A stretch of DNA of 64,000 bases, taken from positions 310,001 to 374,000 of the forward strand of contig NZ_FONT01000001.1 in the NCBI RefSeq assembly GCF_900113025.1. Reading direction: 5' to 3'. The position numbers were made by a program, and so were the translations under genes. Each line of letters starts with the position of its first letter. The first letter of the stretch is position 1. Of the stretch, positions 25,520-34,211 are shown in pieces. Below the pieces are notes generated by a model. It worked only from the letters and a program-made list of their open reading frames with translations, ran no database searches and had not been told where the DNA came from. Origin of the DNA: Alteribacillus iranensis (GTDB taxonomy: Bacteria; Bacillota; Bacilli; Bacillales; Marinococcaceae).

Positions 25520-25558
25520 AGCTTTTTCCAGTATTTTTAACTGGAAAAAGCTTTTTTT
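25520..25558 (+). terminator. Terminator of the metI-yitJ-metH operon
   Basis: AGCTTTTTCCAGT/ACTGGAAAAAGCT perfect 13-bp stem, 7-nt loop, then seven T. Confidence 0.93.
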
Positions 25559-25659
25559 ATGGTTGTACATTCATTTTTATGAATAAAAAAGACATTCAGG
25601 AAGAAAATAACCATAACCTCAATCCACATCCGGCCAGGTAAAAAAGGAGGGTCATTAAG

Positions 25660-26676
25660 ATGAGCGTTTACAGGCTTACGATAATTTTGATTAGTTTTGT
25701 TATCGCCAGTGTTTTCGTACCGGCTACGGTAACAGAAGCTTTTTCTGATCAAGTAATACAGAAAGGAGCGACAGGAGATGACGTCGTTGAGCTGCAGGCC
25801 AGATTGCAGTATAACGGTTTTTATAATGGACCGATAGATGGGGTGTTTGGCTGGGGGACATACTGGTCTGTGAAAAATTTCCAAGAGGAGTTTGGGTTGG
25901 AAGAAGTGGACGGGCTTGTGGGGGAGGAAATGAAAAGAAAGCTCGAAGCTTCCACAGAATATGATGAAGCATTTGTAAAAAATGCCCTCGAAAATGGAAG
26001 AGAATTCACTCATTATGGGGATACTCCCAAAGAAATACAAAAAGGTCCAAAAGGAAGTGCTGATAAGCAGAAGGGGAACAGACAGCAAGGAACGGCAGAT
26101 CAACAAAAAGAAGCAGAGCCGGGTGGTCAACAAGCACAGCCTGGACAACAAGGACAGGATCAACAAGAACAAAATGAACAAGGACAAGATCAGCAAGGAC
26201 AAGGTCAACAAGGACAAGGAACGGAACAACCAGACACAAACCAAGGAGAAGAAGGTCAAGTCGATGATAACCAGTCCAATGATGCGAATATCCAAAAGGC
26301 AATGAACGTTCCGGATGGATACTCAGAAAATGACATACAAATTATGGCAAATGCTGTCTACGGGGAAGCAAGAGGAGAGCCCTTCGTCGGTCAGGTTGCT
26401 GTAGCAGCTGTTATTCTTAACCGGATCAGCAGTCCTGAATTCCCAAATACAGCAAGCGGTGTCATTTTTGAACCTCGTGCTTTTACAGCGGTAGCTGACG
26501 GTCAAATCTACCTGACACCTAATGAACAAGCCCGAAAAGCAGTTTTAGATGCGATCAACGGACAAGATCCTTCAAACGGGGCCTTGTATTACTATAATCC
26601 AGCAAAGACAACATCCAATTGGATTTATTCCCGACCAACTATTAAAACGATTGGAAAACATGTATTTGCAAAATGA
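25660..26676 (+). CDS. sleB: Spore cortex-lytic enzyme SleB
   Basis: 338 residues. Signal peptide (about 1-27, ending TEAF), a peptidoglycan-binding domain (VIQKGATGDDVVELQARLQY..GPIDGVFGWGT; 33-95), a long Gln/Gly-rich linker (about 150-205) and a C-terminal hydrolase_2 domain (IMANAVYGEARGEPFVGQVA, the catalytic glutamate in YGEARGE; NWIYSRPTIKTIGKHVF). SleB is a lytic transglycosylase acting on muramic delta-lactam cortex during germination. It forms an operon with ypeB, normally under sigma-G. GGAGG is nine bases before the ATG. The linker, with many QGQDQQ units, is longer and more repetitive than in B. subtilis SleB (about 305 aa). Confidence 0.95.
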   Translation: MSVYRLTIILISFVIASVFVPATVTEAFSDQVIQKGATGDDVVELQARLQYNGFYNGPIDGVFGWGTYWSVKNFQEEFGLEEVDGLVGEEMKRKLEASTEYDEAFVKNALENGREFTHYGDTPKEIQKGPKGSADKQKGNRQQGTADQQKEAEPGGQQAQPGQQGQDQQEQNEQGQDQQGQGQQGQGTEQPDTNQGEEGQVDDNQSNDANIQKAMNVPDGYSENDIQIMANAVYGEARGEPFVGQVAVAAVILNRISSPEFPNTASGVIFEPRAFTAVADGQIYLTPNEQARKAVLDAINGQDPSNGALYYYNPAKTTSNWIYSRPTIKTIGKHVFAK

Positions 26677-26701
26677 TGATCATAATGGAGGTGAAATATA
26701 A

Positions 26702-28051
26702 ATGCTACGATGGGGTATTATCGGACTCTTAGTTGCAGGGCTAATAGGTACAGGAATGTGGGGAATGAACCAGTCGAACCAAAAGGAAGCTTTATTAGTT
26801 CAAAACGAAAACAACTATCAACGAGCGTTTCATGACCTATCTTTTCACTTGGATCAATTAGAAGATGAAGTAGGATCTACGCTTGCGATGAATTCAAAAG
26901 AACAATTATCGAGCTCTATGGCAGATGTTTGGCGTGTAACGTCTCTCGCACAAAGTGAGCTGGGCCAGCTGCCATTAGGCATGATGGCACTTCATAAAAC
27001 GGAGGCTTTTCTTCATAAAATTGGAGATTTCAGTTATAAAACAACCATAAGAGATCTTAGTGACAAGCCTTTAACGGATGAAGAATATGAAAAATTGAAG
27101 CAGTTCTATAAGGAATCAGGAGAAATTAAACACGAGCTGAGAAAACTGCAAGCATCTGCGTTGAAAGATCATCAGAAATGGATGGACGCCGAAGAAGCGA
27201 TGAATGCCAATGAGGAACCAATGGATAATTCTATCGTTAATGGCTTTCAGATGATTGATGAAAAAGTAAAAGGATATACAGAAACAGAATTTGGTCCTGA
27301 AAATGAATTTGCCGCAGATTTGGATGAACAAATCGCTAAAAAAGTTAAAGGGGAAGAAGTAAGCCGTGAAGAAGCTGCGAAGATTGCGAAGGAATTCTTA
27401 GGAGTACCTGATTCTATGGAAGTGCAAGTAGAAGAGTTAGATAAGGGTCTGAAATTTAAAGGATATACGTTAACGATTCAAGAGCCAGAAGGAGAAGCTT
27501 CCATTCACATGGATATGACGAAAAAAGGTGGTCATCCTTTATGGTTCATGCAAGCACGTCCTATAGACGAAGCAAATATCAGCTTAAATGAAGCTACCAA
27601 TCAAGCGAAAGAATTTTTAGAGAGAAATGGTTTTGAGAACATGGAAGTTGTAAATGGGAAACAGTACGATACCATTGGATCGTTTCAATTCGTTCCTGTC
27701 GAGAATGGTGTCCGCATATACCCGGATACAGTCTATATTGACGTAGCCCTTGACGACGGAGAAATAGTCAATTACAAAGGGGCTGAATATATTACAAACC
27801 ATAAAAAGCGGCAAGAATTTAAACCAAAGCTTCGAAGCGAAGAAGCAATGGATAAAGTAAATCCGGAAGTAGAGGTTATGGAAGAGCATCTTGCGCTTAT
27901 CAAGAACAACGATGATGAAGAAGTCCTGTGTTATGAATTCTATGGAACCATCGAGAATGATACGTATCAGATCTATATTAATGCAGAGAATGGGGATGAA
28001 GAATACGTAGGGAAGCTTGATAATGCAGAACCTGTATATGATACGATGTAA
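26702..28051 (+). CDS. ypeB: Germination protein YpeB
   Basis: 449 residues. N-terminal membrane anchor (GIIGLLVAGLIGTGMWG), a helical region to about 200, then three PepSY-like repeats (EEAAKIAKEFLGVPDSM, NEATNQAKEFLERNGF, SEEAMDKVNPEVEV). YpeB and SleB stabilise each other in the spore and are both needed for cortex hydrolysis through SleB. The gene is 25 bp after sleB with a GGAGG site. Length equals the family norm (about 450). Confidence 0.95.
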   Translation: MLRWGIIGLLVAGLIGTGMWGMNQSNQKEALLVQNENNYQRAFHDLSFHLDQLEDEVGSTLAMNSKEQLSSSMADVWRVTSLAQSELGQLPLGMMALHKTEAFLHKIGDFSYKTTIRDLSDKPLTDEEYEKLKQFYKESGEIKHELRKLQASALKDHQKWMDAEEAMNANEEPMDNSIVNGFQMIDEKVKGYTETEFGPENEFAADLDEQIAKKVKGEEVSREEAAKIAKEFLGVPDSMEVQVEELDKGLKFKGYTLTIQEPEGEASIHMDMTKKGGHPLWFMQARPIDEANISLNEATNQAKEFLERNGFENMEVVNGKQYDTIGSFQFVPVENGVRIYPDTVYIDVALDDGEIVNYKGAEYITNHKKRQEFKPKLRSEEAMDKVNPEVEVMEEHLALIKNNDDEEVLCYEFYGTIENDTYQIYINAENGDEEYVGKLDNAEPVYDTM

Positions 28052-28052
28052 A

Positions 28053-28079
28053 AGAGGAAGCAGCCGCTTCTTCTTTTTG
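28053..28079 (+). terminator. Terminator of sleB-ypeB
   Basis: AGAGGAAGC/GCTTCTTCT nine-pair stem (one wobble) with a 4-nt loop and a following T-run, right after the ypeB stop. Confidence 0.8.
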
Positions 28080-28103
28080 TTAGGAAGGTAAAAAATTGAG
28101 CGA

Positions 28104-28195
28104 TCGTCGTCTAGCTTCAGCGCCCACTCGCTCGAGGTTGCTTCAGGCAACTGGCAGAAGCCCAAAAGCGGCTGCTGCCAGTGGCCTTCCAGCAC
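28104..28195 (+). repeat. TCTAGCTTCAGGCGCC-family repeat, copy 2 (partial)
   Basis: Begins GTCTAGCTTCAGCGCC and shares CTCGAGG.TGCTTCA with the copies at 44125 and 62863. The 3' half differs, with its own hairpin GCCCAAAAGCGGC / CTGGCAG..CTGCCAG. It fills the ypeB-cmk gap where B. subtilis has ypfA and ypfB. Confidence 0.7.
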
Positions 28196-28316
28196 AGTAA
28201 TACAAACAAGTACTACTCTTCTTACTTGTTTTGAATGGCGAAAAACGTGGTACAGTGAAGAGTAGGTGCTGCTATTCATTTAAGGCCTTCCGGGATGGAC
28301 TGTCATTGTCATAATC

Positions 28317-28347
28317 GTTAGATTTGTTGAAAGTTTTATGGTATGAT
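28317..28347 (+). promoter_or_regulatory. Promoter of cmk (extended -10)
   Basis: TGG-TATGAT at 28339-28347 with a weak TTAGAT -35 about 18 bp upstream. Confidence 0.5.
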
Positions 28348-28428
28348 ATTCTGAGAAATAATTAAAATGGGGTGAAATATTGGCCCTTTTTTCACCACGA
28401 TATTACATATAAGCCAATGGGGTGCGTT

Positions 28429-29106
28429 ATGGATAAGATTAACATTGCAATTGATGGCCCAGCTGGCGCAGGGAAAAGTACGGTAGCAAAAATTGTCGCA
28501 TCAGAACTGCATTACACATATATTGACACAGGTGCGATGTACCGGGCGTTAGCGTGGAAAGCTCTACACACAGATACAGATATCGAACACGAAGCATCCC
28601 TCATATCATTACTAGAAAATACATCGATTGAGATTTACCCAGGTGACGAGGGAAATAAGGTGTTTGTTGATACACAAGACGTAACAGAGGAGATAAGGTC
28701 AAGCGAAGTGACGGCCTCTGTTTCTGCCGTTTCCGCTCACTACGGAGTAAGAGAACAAATGGTAACGACGCAGCAACGTCTAGCAATGAAGAAAGGGGCA
28801 GTACTAGACGGCCGGGATATTGGCACCGTAGTTCTTCCAGATGCTGAATTGAAAATATTCCTCATTGCTTCTGTCGAAGAGCGCGCACAACGCAGACACC
28901 GAGAGAATGTTGATAATGGAAGGCCATCTGAACTGCAAACTATTTTAAAAGACATTCAAGTAAGAGATGAGAAAGACATGAACCGGGAAATATCTCCTTT
29001 AGTCAAAGCAACAGATGCTGTTGAAATTGACTCTACCCGTTTGACCATAGAAGAAGTTGCTGATAAAATCTGCGCGCTTGCCAGAGAGAGGATCAGCATG
29101 TCATGA
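28429..29106 (+). CDS. cmk: Cytidylate kinase
   Basis: 225 residues. Phosphorylates CMP and dCMP with ATP. The Walker A loop IAIDGPAGAGKSTVAK lies at residues 5-20, YIDTGAMYRALA and LDGRDIGTVVLPDA bind the nucleotide monophosphate, and RRHREN is the lid arginine region. ATG 28429 (MDKINIAIDG) with GGGGTG upstream is preferred over the longer frame from 28372. The stop overlaps the plsC start in ATGA. Confidence 0.95.
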   Translation: MDKINIAIDGPAGAGKSTVAKIVASELHYTYIDTGAMYRALAWKALHTDTDIEHEASLISLLENTSIEIYPGDEGNKVFVDTQDVTEEIRSSEVTASVSAVSAHYGVREQMVTTQQRLAMKKGAVLDGRDIGTVVLPDAELKIFLIASVEERAQRRHRENVDNGRPSELQTILKDIQVRDEKDMNREISPLVKATDAVEIDSTRLTIEEVADKICALARERISMS

Positions 29107-29696
29107 CACTTTATAAAATTGGAAGATTGTTATGCCGTATTTTTTTTACTGTCTTTTTTCGGGTAGAGATAAAGGGAAAAGAAAACATTCCAGAAGACGG
29201 TTCAGTACTTATTTGCTCCAATCATATGAGCAATCTTGATCCCCCTCTCGTAGGATCATTCATCAAGAGGAAACTAAACTTCATGGCAAAGGAAGAACTA
29301 TTTAACGTGGCTCTGCTAGGCCGGTTACTTCCACACTTAGGGGCATTTCCTGTAAAAAGAGGTGCCGGGGATAGACAAGCTCTTCGCAAAGGGCTCGGTT
29401 TATTGAATCAAGGAGAAGTGATGTGCTTATTCCCAGAAGGAACAAGAAGTAAGACCGGCGAAATTAGAAAAGGTCTGTCAGGTTCTGGTTTTTTTGCACT
29501 TCGGTCCGATGCGGTAGTCATCCCTACATTAATCACCGGTGAATATAAGCTATTTCGAAAAATAACGCTTATTTACGGAGAACCGATTGATTTTCAACAA
29601 TTGCGTGAGGAGAAGAAAAGCGCGGCGGAAGCAACTGACATCATAATGAAGACGATTCAGCGCTTGAAAGATCATCACGAAGAACAGTACCGATGA
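29103..29696 (+). CDS. plsC: 1-acyl-sn-glycerol-3-phosphate acyltransferase
   Basis: 197 residues. Adds the second acyl chain to lysophosphatidic acid at the membrane. The acyltransferase signatures are the HX4D motif in SNHMSNLDPPLVG, VKRGAGDRQALRKGL, and FPEGTRSKTGEIRKG, followed by VIPTLITGEYKL. An N-terminal hydrophobic segment may be a membrane anchor. It is coupled to cmk by a 4-bp overlap, as in many Bacillaceae. Confidence 0.92.
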   Translation: MTLYKIGRLLCRIFFTVFFRVEIKGKENIPEDGSVLICSNHMSNLDPPLVGSFIKRKLNFMAKEELFNVALLGRLLPHLGAFPVKRGAGDRQALRKGLGLLNQGEVMCLFPEGTRSKTGEIRKGLSGSGFFALRSDAVVIPTLITGEYKLFRKITLIYGEPIDFQQLREEKKSAAEATDIIMKTIQRLKDHHEEQYR

Positions 29697-29824
29697 GCAG
29701 GTTGGGGAAATCGGGAAAATATGGATCCTTTGTATTTCATGTTATGATGAAATAAATTCTTTTCCTATAGAGAATTTATAATAATTTAGTCAAATGTTAA
29801 GCACAGTGAAGGAGGCATTTGTCA

Positions 29825-30979
29825 ATGGTTGATGAAATGAATAATGAATTAGAAGGAATGAAAGATTTACAGGTAGGTGATGTAGTGACGGCTACGATCA
29901 CAAAAGTAGAGGATAAACACGCTTATGCGGATGCTGGCTACAAAGTAGATGCCGTTATCCCTATCAGTGAACTATCCAGTCTTCATGTAGAAAAAGTTAG
30001 TGATGTGTTGCAGGAAGGCGATCAAATTGAATGTAAAGTGATTAAGCTTGAAGATGATGAGCTCGTGTTATCCAAACGTGCTGCGCTTGCGGACAAAGCT
30101 TGGGATGAGCTTCAAGGGAAATTTGAAGCAGGCGAAGTAATCGAAGCTGAGGTTGCAGAAGTCGTCAAAGGCGGACTTGTCGTTGACTTAGGCGTACGCG
30201 GCTTTATCCCTGCATCTCTCGTAGAACGTCACTTTGTAGAAGACTTTAGTGACTATAAAGGTAAAACATTAAGACTAAAAGTAGTAGAGATTGATTCTGA
30301 CGATAATAAATTAATTTTGTCTCAGCGTGCCGTGTTAGACGAAGAAGCGGATTCCAAGAAAAAAGAATTACTTGAAAACTTACAAGTAGGCGATACGGTG
30401 AAAGGAACCGTTCAGCGTCTGACTGACTTCGGTGCTTTCGTTGATATCGGCGGAGTAGACGGTCTCGTTCATATTTCTCAAATGGCGCACCACCGCGTAG
30501 AGAGCCCAGGAGAAATTGTCAATGAAGGAGACGAGATTGATGTTAAGATTTTAGCAGTGGATTCAGAGAGTGAAAGAGTTTCTCTTTCCATTAAAGAAAC
30601 CCTGCCAGGACCTTGGACAACGATTGAAGGTCAAATCGAACCAGGTGACATCATTGAAGGTGAAGTGAAGCGCCTTGTTTCATTTGGTGCGTTTGTTGAA
30701 GTAGCGCCTGGTGTAGAAGGGCTTGTTCATATCTCTCAAATAGCGAACCGTCATATTGGCACTCCAGGTGAAGTACTCGAAGAAGGCCAAGCGGTAAAAG
30801 CTAAAGTTCTCGACATTAATCCTTCGGAACAGCGTATTTCTTTAAGTATCCGCGAATTGGAAAAAGAGGAGACTCCTGATAAAAAAGTACAACAGGAGTA
30901 TGAAGCTCCGGAAGAAGACCATTCCGGCTTTTCACTCGGAGACATGATTGGAGACCAATTAAAGAAATATAAACAGTAA
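29825..30979 (+). CDS. rpsA: Ribosomal protein S1 homolog (YpfD type)
   Basis: 384 residues made of four S1 RNA-binding domains, beginning at about residues 15 (LQVGDVVTATITKVE), 100 (EVIEAEVAEVVKGGLVVDLG), 188 (LQVGDTVKGTVQRLTDFGAF) and 273 (GDIIEGEVKRLVSFGAF). The last two carry the GLVHISQM/GLVHISQI ending. B. subtilis YpfD has the same four-domain shape, unlike the six-domain proteobacterial S1. ATG 29825 is nine bases from AAGGAGG; a TTG at 29819 is too close to it. A terminator follows. Confidence 0.93.
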   Translation: MVDEMNNELEGMKDLQVGDVVTATITKVEDKHAYADAGYKVDAVIPISELSSLHVEKVSDVLQEGDQIECKVIKLEDDELVLSKRAALADKAWDELQGKFEAGEVIEAEVAEVVKGGLVVDLGVRGFIPASLVERHFVEDFSDYKGKTLRLKVVEIDSDDNKLILSQRAVLDEEADSKKKELLENLQVGDTVKGTVQRLTDFGAFVDIGGVDGLVHISQMAHHRVESPGEIVNEGDEIDVKILAVDSESERVSLSIKETLPGPWTTIEGQIEPGDIIEGEVKRLVSFGAFVEVAPGVEGLVHISQIANRHIGTPGEVLEEGQAVKAKVLDINPSEQRISLSIRELEKEETPDKKVQQEYEAPEEDHSGFSLGDMIGDQLKKYKQ

Positions 30980-31049
30980 TTATAGTATCCTGGAATGCGG
31001 TGAGCTGGGAAGTTCGCCGTTTTCCTATGTGGAATAAGAATCTGCGGTG

Positions 31050-31084
31050 AAACTGATTTGTCACTTATGATAAATCAGTTTTTT
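31050..31084 (+). terminator. Terminator of rpsA
   Basis: AAACTGATTT/AAATCAGTTT 10-bp stem with a 12-nt loop and a TTTTTT tail. Confidence 0.9.
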
Positions 31085-31327
31085 GCGTTTACGAGGAGAA
31101 GGAACAGGACGAGTTTTAGCTGAGAGTTGTGAGTATTAAAGACAAGCATATAGACGTTTTGGAAAAGAGAGCGAACGAAGTATGTTTTCCTGCGCCTTCT
31201 CAGTCATCCTCTGGTTTAAAAAACCCTTTGAAATAGAGAAGTAGGCTTGAAAACAGACCATGGCATTGACAGTGAGCCGAATAATACATGGCTGAGTTGG
31301 CAATCATGGAAATAAAAAAGGAAAAAA
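31085..31327 (+). other. Intergenic region before yphA, no feature assigned
   Basis: About 240 bp after the rpsA terminator. A TTGACA occurs near 31266, but no matching -10 at 16-18 bp is seen. No open frame with a ribosome site was found. Confidence 0.4.
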
Positions 31328-31933
31328 ATGGACTTATCAATTACTTTCATTATCTGTTGGATGATGTGGATATGTGTCACGTTCTTTGCTTCGAAACAAA
31401 ATACATGGCGATTGCCGGGGGCTGCTTTTATTCTCCTTGTCATTTGCTTGCTTCCACTTGAGTGGAGTGGCAGTCAGATCCTCATTAGGCCAGTGATGTT
31501 TCTGTTTTTTTTGGCAGGAATAGGTGTGACAAGCAGGTTGTCCAGTATAATTCGTATACGAACCTATATATTGGCTTGTAGTTTTGCGTTTTTGTTTGCC
31601 TCGTTTCGACTAGCTGAATGGTATGAACCAGTTATATTTTTGTTCGGACGGGTACCAACATATGTAGTCAGTTTTAGTTTGGTTTTTATTATTTTTTTCA
31701 GAAGTAACAGGGAAAGGCTGGCATGTGCTTTACTCTCTGGATGCGGGGGAGAACTGCTTTATCAATCTCATATTTTTTCTTTCACTTCTGTCTACGTAGC
31801 AGGAGAGACATTTTTCTTGAATTATGTCGTATGCATAGCAGCAGTAGGGCTTGTTACCAACATCATATCCAGTCTTATATTTTCACGAAAACCCGCTACC
31901 TCCTTCTCACACCTGCACTTGCCCGGTTCGTGA
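31328..31933 (+). CDS. yphA: YphA family membrane protein
   Basis: 201 residues with six or so hydrophobic segments (for example LSITFIICWMMWICVTFF, VMFLFFLAGIGVTS, YVVSFSLVFIIFF). It sits between rpsA and der exactly where B. subtilis has yphA (199 aa, function unknown), and general size and hydropathy agree. The ribosome site is an AAAGGAAAA run. Identification rests on position and topology rather than a motif. Confidence 0.7.
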   Translation: MDLSITFIICWMMWICVTFFASKQNTWRLPGAAFILLVICLLPLEWSGSQILIRPVMFLFFLAGIGVTSRLSSIIRIRTYILACSFAFLFASFRLAEWYEPVIFLFGRVPTYVVSFSLVFIIFFRSNRERLACALLSGCGGELLYQSHIFSFTSVYVAGETFFLNYVVCIAAVGLVTNIISSLIFSRKPATSFSHLHLPGS

Positions 31934-31985
31934 ACTGTCTGCTAAAATGAAATTCGTTATAGTAGGAGCGTTATCAAAAAAGGTG

Positions 31986-32128
31986 TCCGTTGAAACAGAT
32001 TCGGACTTCAACACAGCGGTAAAGTGCCGCGTCCGTTCTAACACAAGGACTAAGCACATATCACGTTAACGACAGGATGTGCTGGTCTTCACCGGCGTCC
32101 TAGAGAAGTCTCCATGTGTTTCAACGGA
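31986..32128. other. Multibranched structured element upstream of der
   Basis: A perfect 12-bp inverted repeat TCCGTTGAAACA (31986-31997)/TGTTTCAACGGA (32117-32128) encloses further pairs: GACTTC/GAAGTC (32004-32009/32105-32110), GCGG/CCGC (32016-32019/32027-32030), AGGAC/GTCCT (32046-32050/32097-32101) and AGCACAT/ATGTGCT (32053-32059/32077-32083). All helices are nested or side by side without conflict, as in a folded RNA or a MITE. No T-run follows. Confidence 0.6.
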
Positions 32129-32207
32129 TATACTAAAAAATAAATGATCCACATTTATGAAACAGTGTCTAGTTGTTTTTTCTTAAAGAGAAAGGAAAGA
32201 ATGTTAT

Positions 32208-33521
32208 ATGTCTAAACCGGTAGTTGCCATTGTTGGCAGACCAAATGTTGGAAAATCGACGATATTCAATCGTATCACCGGGGAGCGATTGGCTATCGTT
32301 GAAGATACCCCTGGAGTCACTCGCGATCGTTTATACAGTAGGGCAGAATGGTTGAATCGCGAATTTCACCTTATCGATACGGGTGGGATTGAAATAGGGG
32401 ACGAACCGCTTCTCACACAGATTAGAGAGCAAGCGCAGATGGCCATTGACGAAGCAGATGTTATTTTCTTTTTGACGAATGGCAGAGATGGTGTGACAGG
32501 AGCAGATGAAGAAGTTGCTTCAATTCTCAGACGTTCTAAAAAGCCGGTCGTCCTTGGTGTTAATAAAATAGATAGTTATGAAATGCAAGAAAAAGTGTAT
32601 GAATTTTATTCGCTTGGCTTTGGTAGTGTCTTTGGAGTTTCTGGAGAGCATGGACTGGGGCTTGGAGATTTATTGGATGAAGTAGTCAGCCTGCTTCCTG
32701 ATGAGAGGGAGCCCGAATATGAGGAAGATACCATTCGGATGTCCGTGATCGGCAGACCGAATGTCGGAAAATCTTCGCTTGTCAATGCGGTTCTCGGAGA
32801 AGAAAGAGTCATTGTTAGTGACATCGCAGGAACGACGCGGGATGCTGTAGATACTGTTTTTGAAAAAGAAGGTCAGGAATATGTTCTGATTGATACGGCC
32901 GGTATGAGGAAAAGAGGAAAAGTGTACGAAGCAACAGAAAAATACAGTGTTCTTCGAGCGCTGCGTGCTCTCGAACGGTCCGATGTGGTACTTGTCGTGA
33001 TTAATGGGGAAGAGGGTATTCGTGAACAGGATAAACGGATCGCAGGATATGCTCATGATGCAGGAAGAGCCATTCTCATCGTAGTGAACAAGTGGGACGC
33101 TGTAGAAAAAGATGATAAAACGATGTCCCAATTTACGGAGAAAGTGAGAGAGGAATTTCAATTCCTTTCCTATGCACCGGTTTTATTTTTATCGGCTAAA
33201 ACAAAGCAGCGTTTGCAACACTTGCTTCCAGCGGTGAAAGAAGCAGCGGACAATCATAACTTACGTGTTCCGACGAACGTGTTAAATGATGTGATCATGG
33301 ATGCCGTCATAATGAATCCGACACCGACGGAGAATAACAAAAGGCTGCGTATCAATTACGCCACTCAAGTAGCGGTCGCACCGCCCACCATTGTTTTATT
33401 TGTCAATGAGCCTGAACTTATGCATTTCTCCTATAGACGATACTTGGAAAATAAATTAAGGGAAGCCTTTCATTTTGAAGGTACACCGATAAAAATAATA
33501 GCACGAAAGAAAAACGACTAG
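32208..33521 (+). CDS. der: Ribosome biogenesis GTPase Der (EngA)
   Basis: 437 residues. Two tandem GTPase domains and a C-terminal KH-like domain. Domain 1: [29 protein letters not shown]. Domain 2: [38 protein letters not shown]. The KH-like part ends [13 protein letters not shown]. Der is needed for 50S subunit assembly. AAAGGAAAG precedes the ATG. First of a run der-plsY-gpsA as in B. subtilis and relatives. Confidence 0.97.
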   Translation: MSKPVVAIVGRPNVGKSTIFNRITGERLAIVEDTPGVTRDRLYSRAEWLNREFHLIDTGGIEIGDEPLLTQIREQAQMAIDEADVIFFLTNGRDGVTGADEEVASILRRSKKPVVLGVNKIDSYEMQEKVYEFYSLGFGSVFGVSGEHGLGLGDLLDEVVSLLPDEREPEYEEDTIRMSVIGRPNVGKSSLVNAVLGEERVIVSDIAGTTRDAVDTVFEKEGQEYVLIDTAGMRKRGKVYEATEKYSVLRALRALERSDVVLVVINGEEGIREQDKRIAGYAHDAGRAILIVVNKWDAVEKDDKTMSQFTEKVREEFQFLSYAPVLFLSAKTKQRLQHLLPAVKEAADNHNLRVPTNVLNDVIMDAVIMNPTPTENNKRLRINYATQVAVAPPTIVLFVNEPELMHFSYRRYLENKLREAFHFEGTPIKIIARKKND

Positions 33522-33548
33522 CGGCTGTGGGAAAGAAGAGGGGAGAAA

Positions 33549-34211
33549 ATGGAACTCATCGTTTCTGTTGTAGCAGCATATTTGCTTGGTTCCATCAGCT
33601 TCAGTTATGTAGTTGCATGGAATATTAAGAAAATTGATATACGCCAGCATGGCAGTGGAAATGCTGGCGCTACAAACATATTGAGAGTGCTTGGAAAAGG
33701 TCCTGCAATTACCGTTCTAGCACTCGATATTTTAAAAGGAATCGTTGCCGTTTGGCTGGCAAAACTGTTGGAATGGTCAAACATGTTACCTCACTTTAGT
33801 CCACTTGGAGAGGTGGAGGGGCTGGCGCCGGCGCTAGCCGGATTGGCCGCCATCTTAGGCCACAATTGGCCGATTTATTATGGATTTAAAGGCGGAAAAG
33901 GGGTAGCCACTGCAATAGGGGTGATAGGAAGTCTTGTTTTTTTTCCAGCGGTATATGTTGGGATAACCGCCATTCTTTCTATTGTTATTACAAGGTACGT
34001 CTCCCTAGGTTCCTTAATATTTGGAGTAGGAACTCCAGTTATTCTTTGGTTTACGAAAGATTATTACGGCCATCCTGACCCTTACTTTTACTTAACTGCC
34101 TTACTTGGTATCATGTCGCTTTGGAAGCACCGAACGAATATCAAACGATTAATAAAAGGGGACGAAAGTAAAATTGGTGAGAAGTCTGTACGGAAAGAAG
34201 GGAACGCCTAA
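33549..34211 (+). CDS. plsY: Glycerol-3-phosphate acyltransferase PlsY
   Basis: 220 residues, integral membrane. Transfers the acyl group from acyl-phosphate to glycerol-3-phosphate, the first step of phospholipid synthesis in Gram-positives. The three conserved loops are present: YLLGSISFSYV, GSGNAGATNILR and GHNWPIYYGFKGGKGVAT. The C-terminal 20 residues (IKGDESKIGEKSVRKEGNA) extend beyond the usual end and are hydrophilic. The stop shares one base with the gpsA ATG, and GpsA makes the substrate, so the pair is a functional unit. Confidence 0.95.
   Translation: MELIVSVVAAYLLGSISFSYVVAWNIKKIDIRQHGSGNAGATNILRVLGKGPAITVLALDILKGIVAVWLAKLLEWSNMLPHFSPLGEVEGLAPALAGLAAILGHNWPIYYGFKGGKGVATAIGVIGSLVFFPAVYVGITAILSIVITRYVSLGSLIFGVGTPVILWFTKDYYGHPDPYFYLTALLGIMSLWKHRTNIKRLIKGDESKIGEKSVRKEGNA

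Noticed and set aside
25566-25620. Sigma-G promoter before sleB
   Set aside because: A TGAATA-like -35 and a CATA-like -10 occur, but the spacing (over 20 bp) does not fit the sigma-G consensus well enough to call.
25537-26295. 252-aa minus-strand open frame opposite sleB
   Set aside because: It is a shadow of the sleB low-complexity linker, leucine-rich by antisense of Gln/Gly codons, without a ribosome site.
27617-28279. 220-aa minus-strand open frame opposite ypeB
   Set aside because: Overlaps conserved ypeB coding sequence, its terminator and a repeat; no promoter or ribosome site.
31723-32069. Open frames overlapping the end of yphA
   Set aside because: No ribosome sites, and they run through the structured element.
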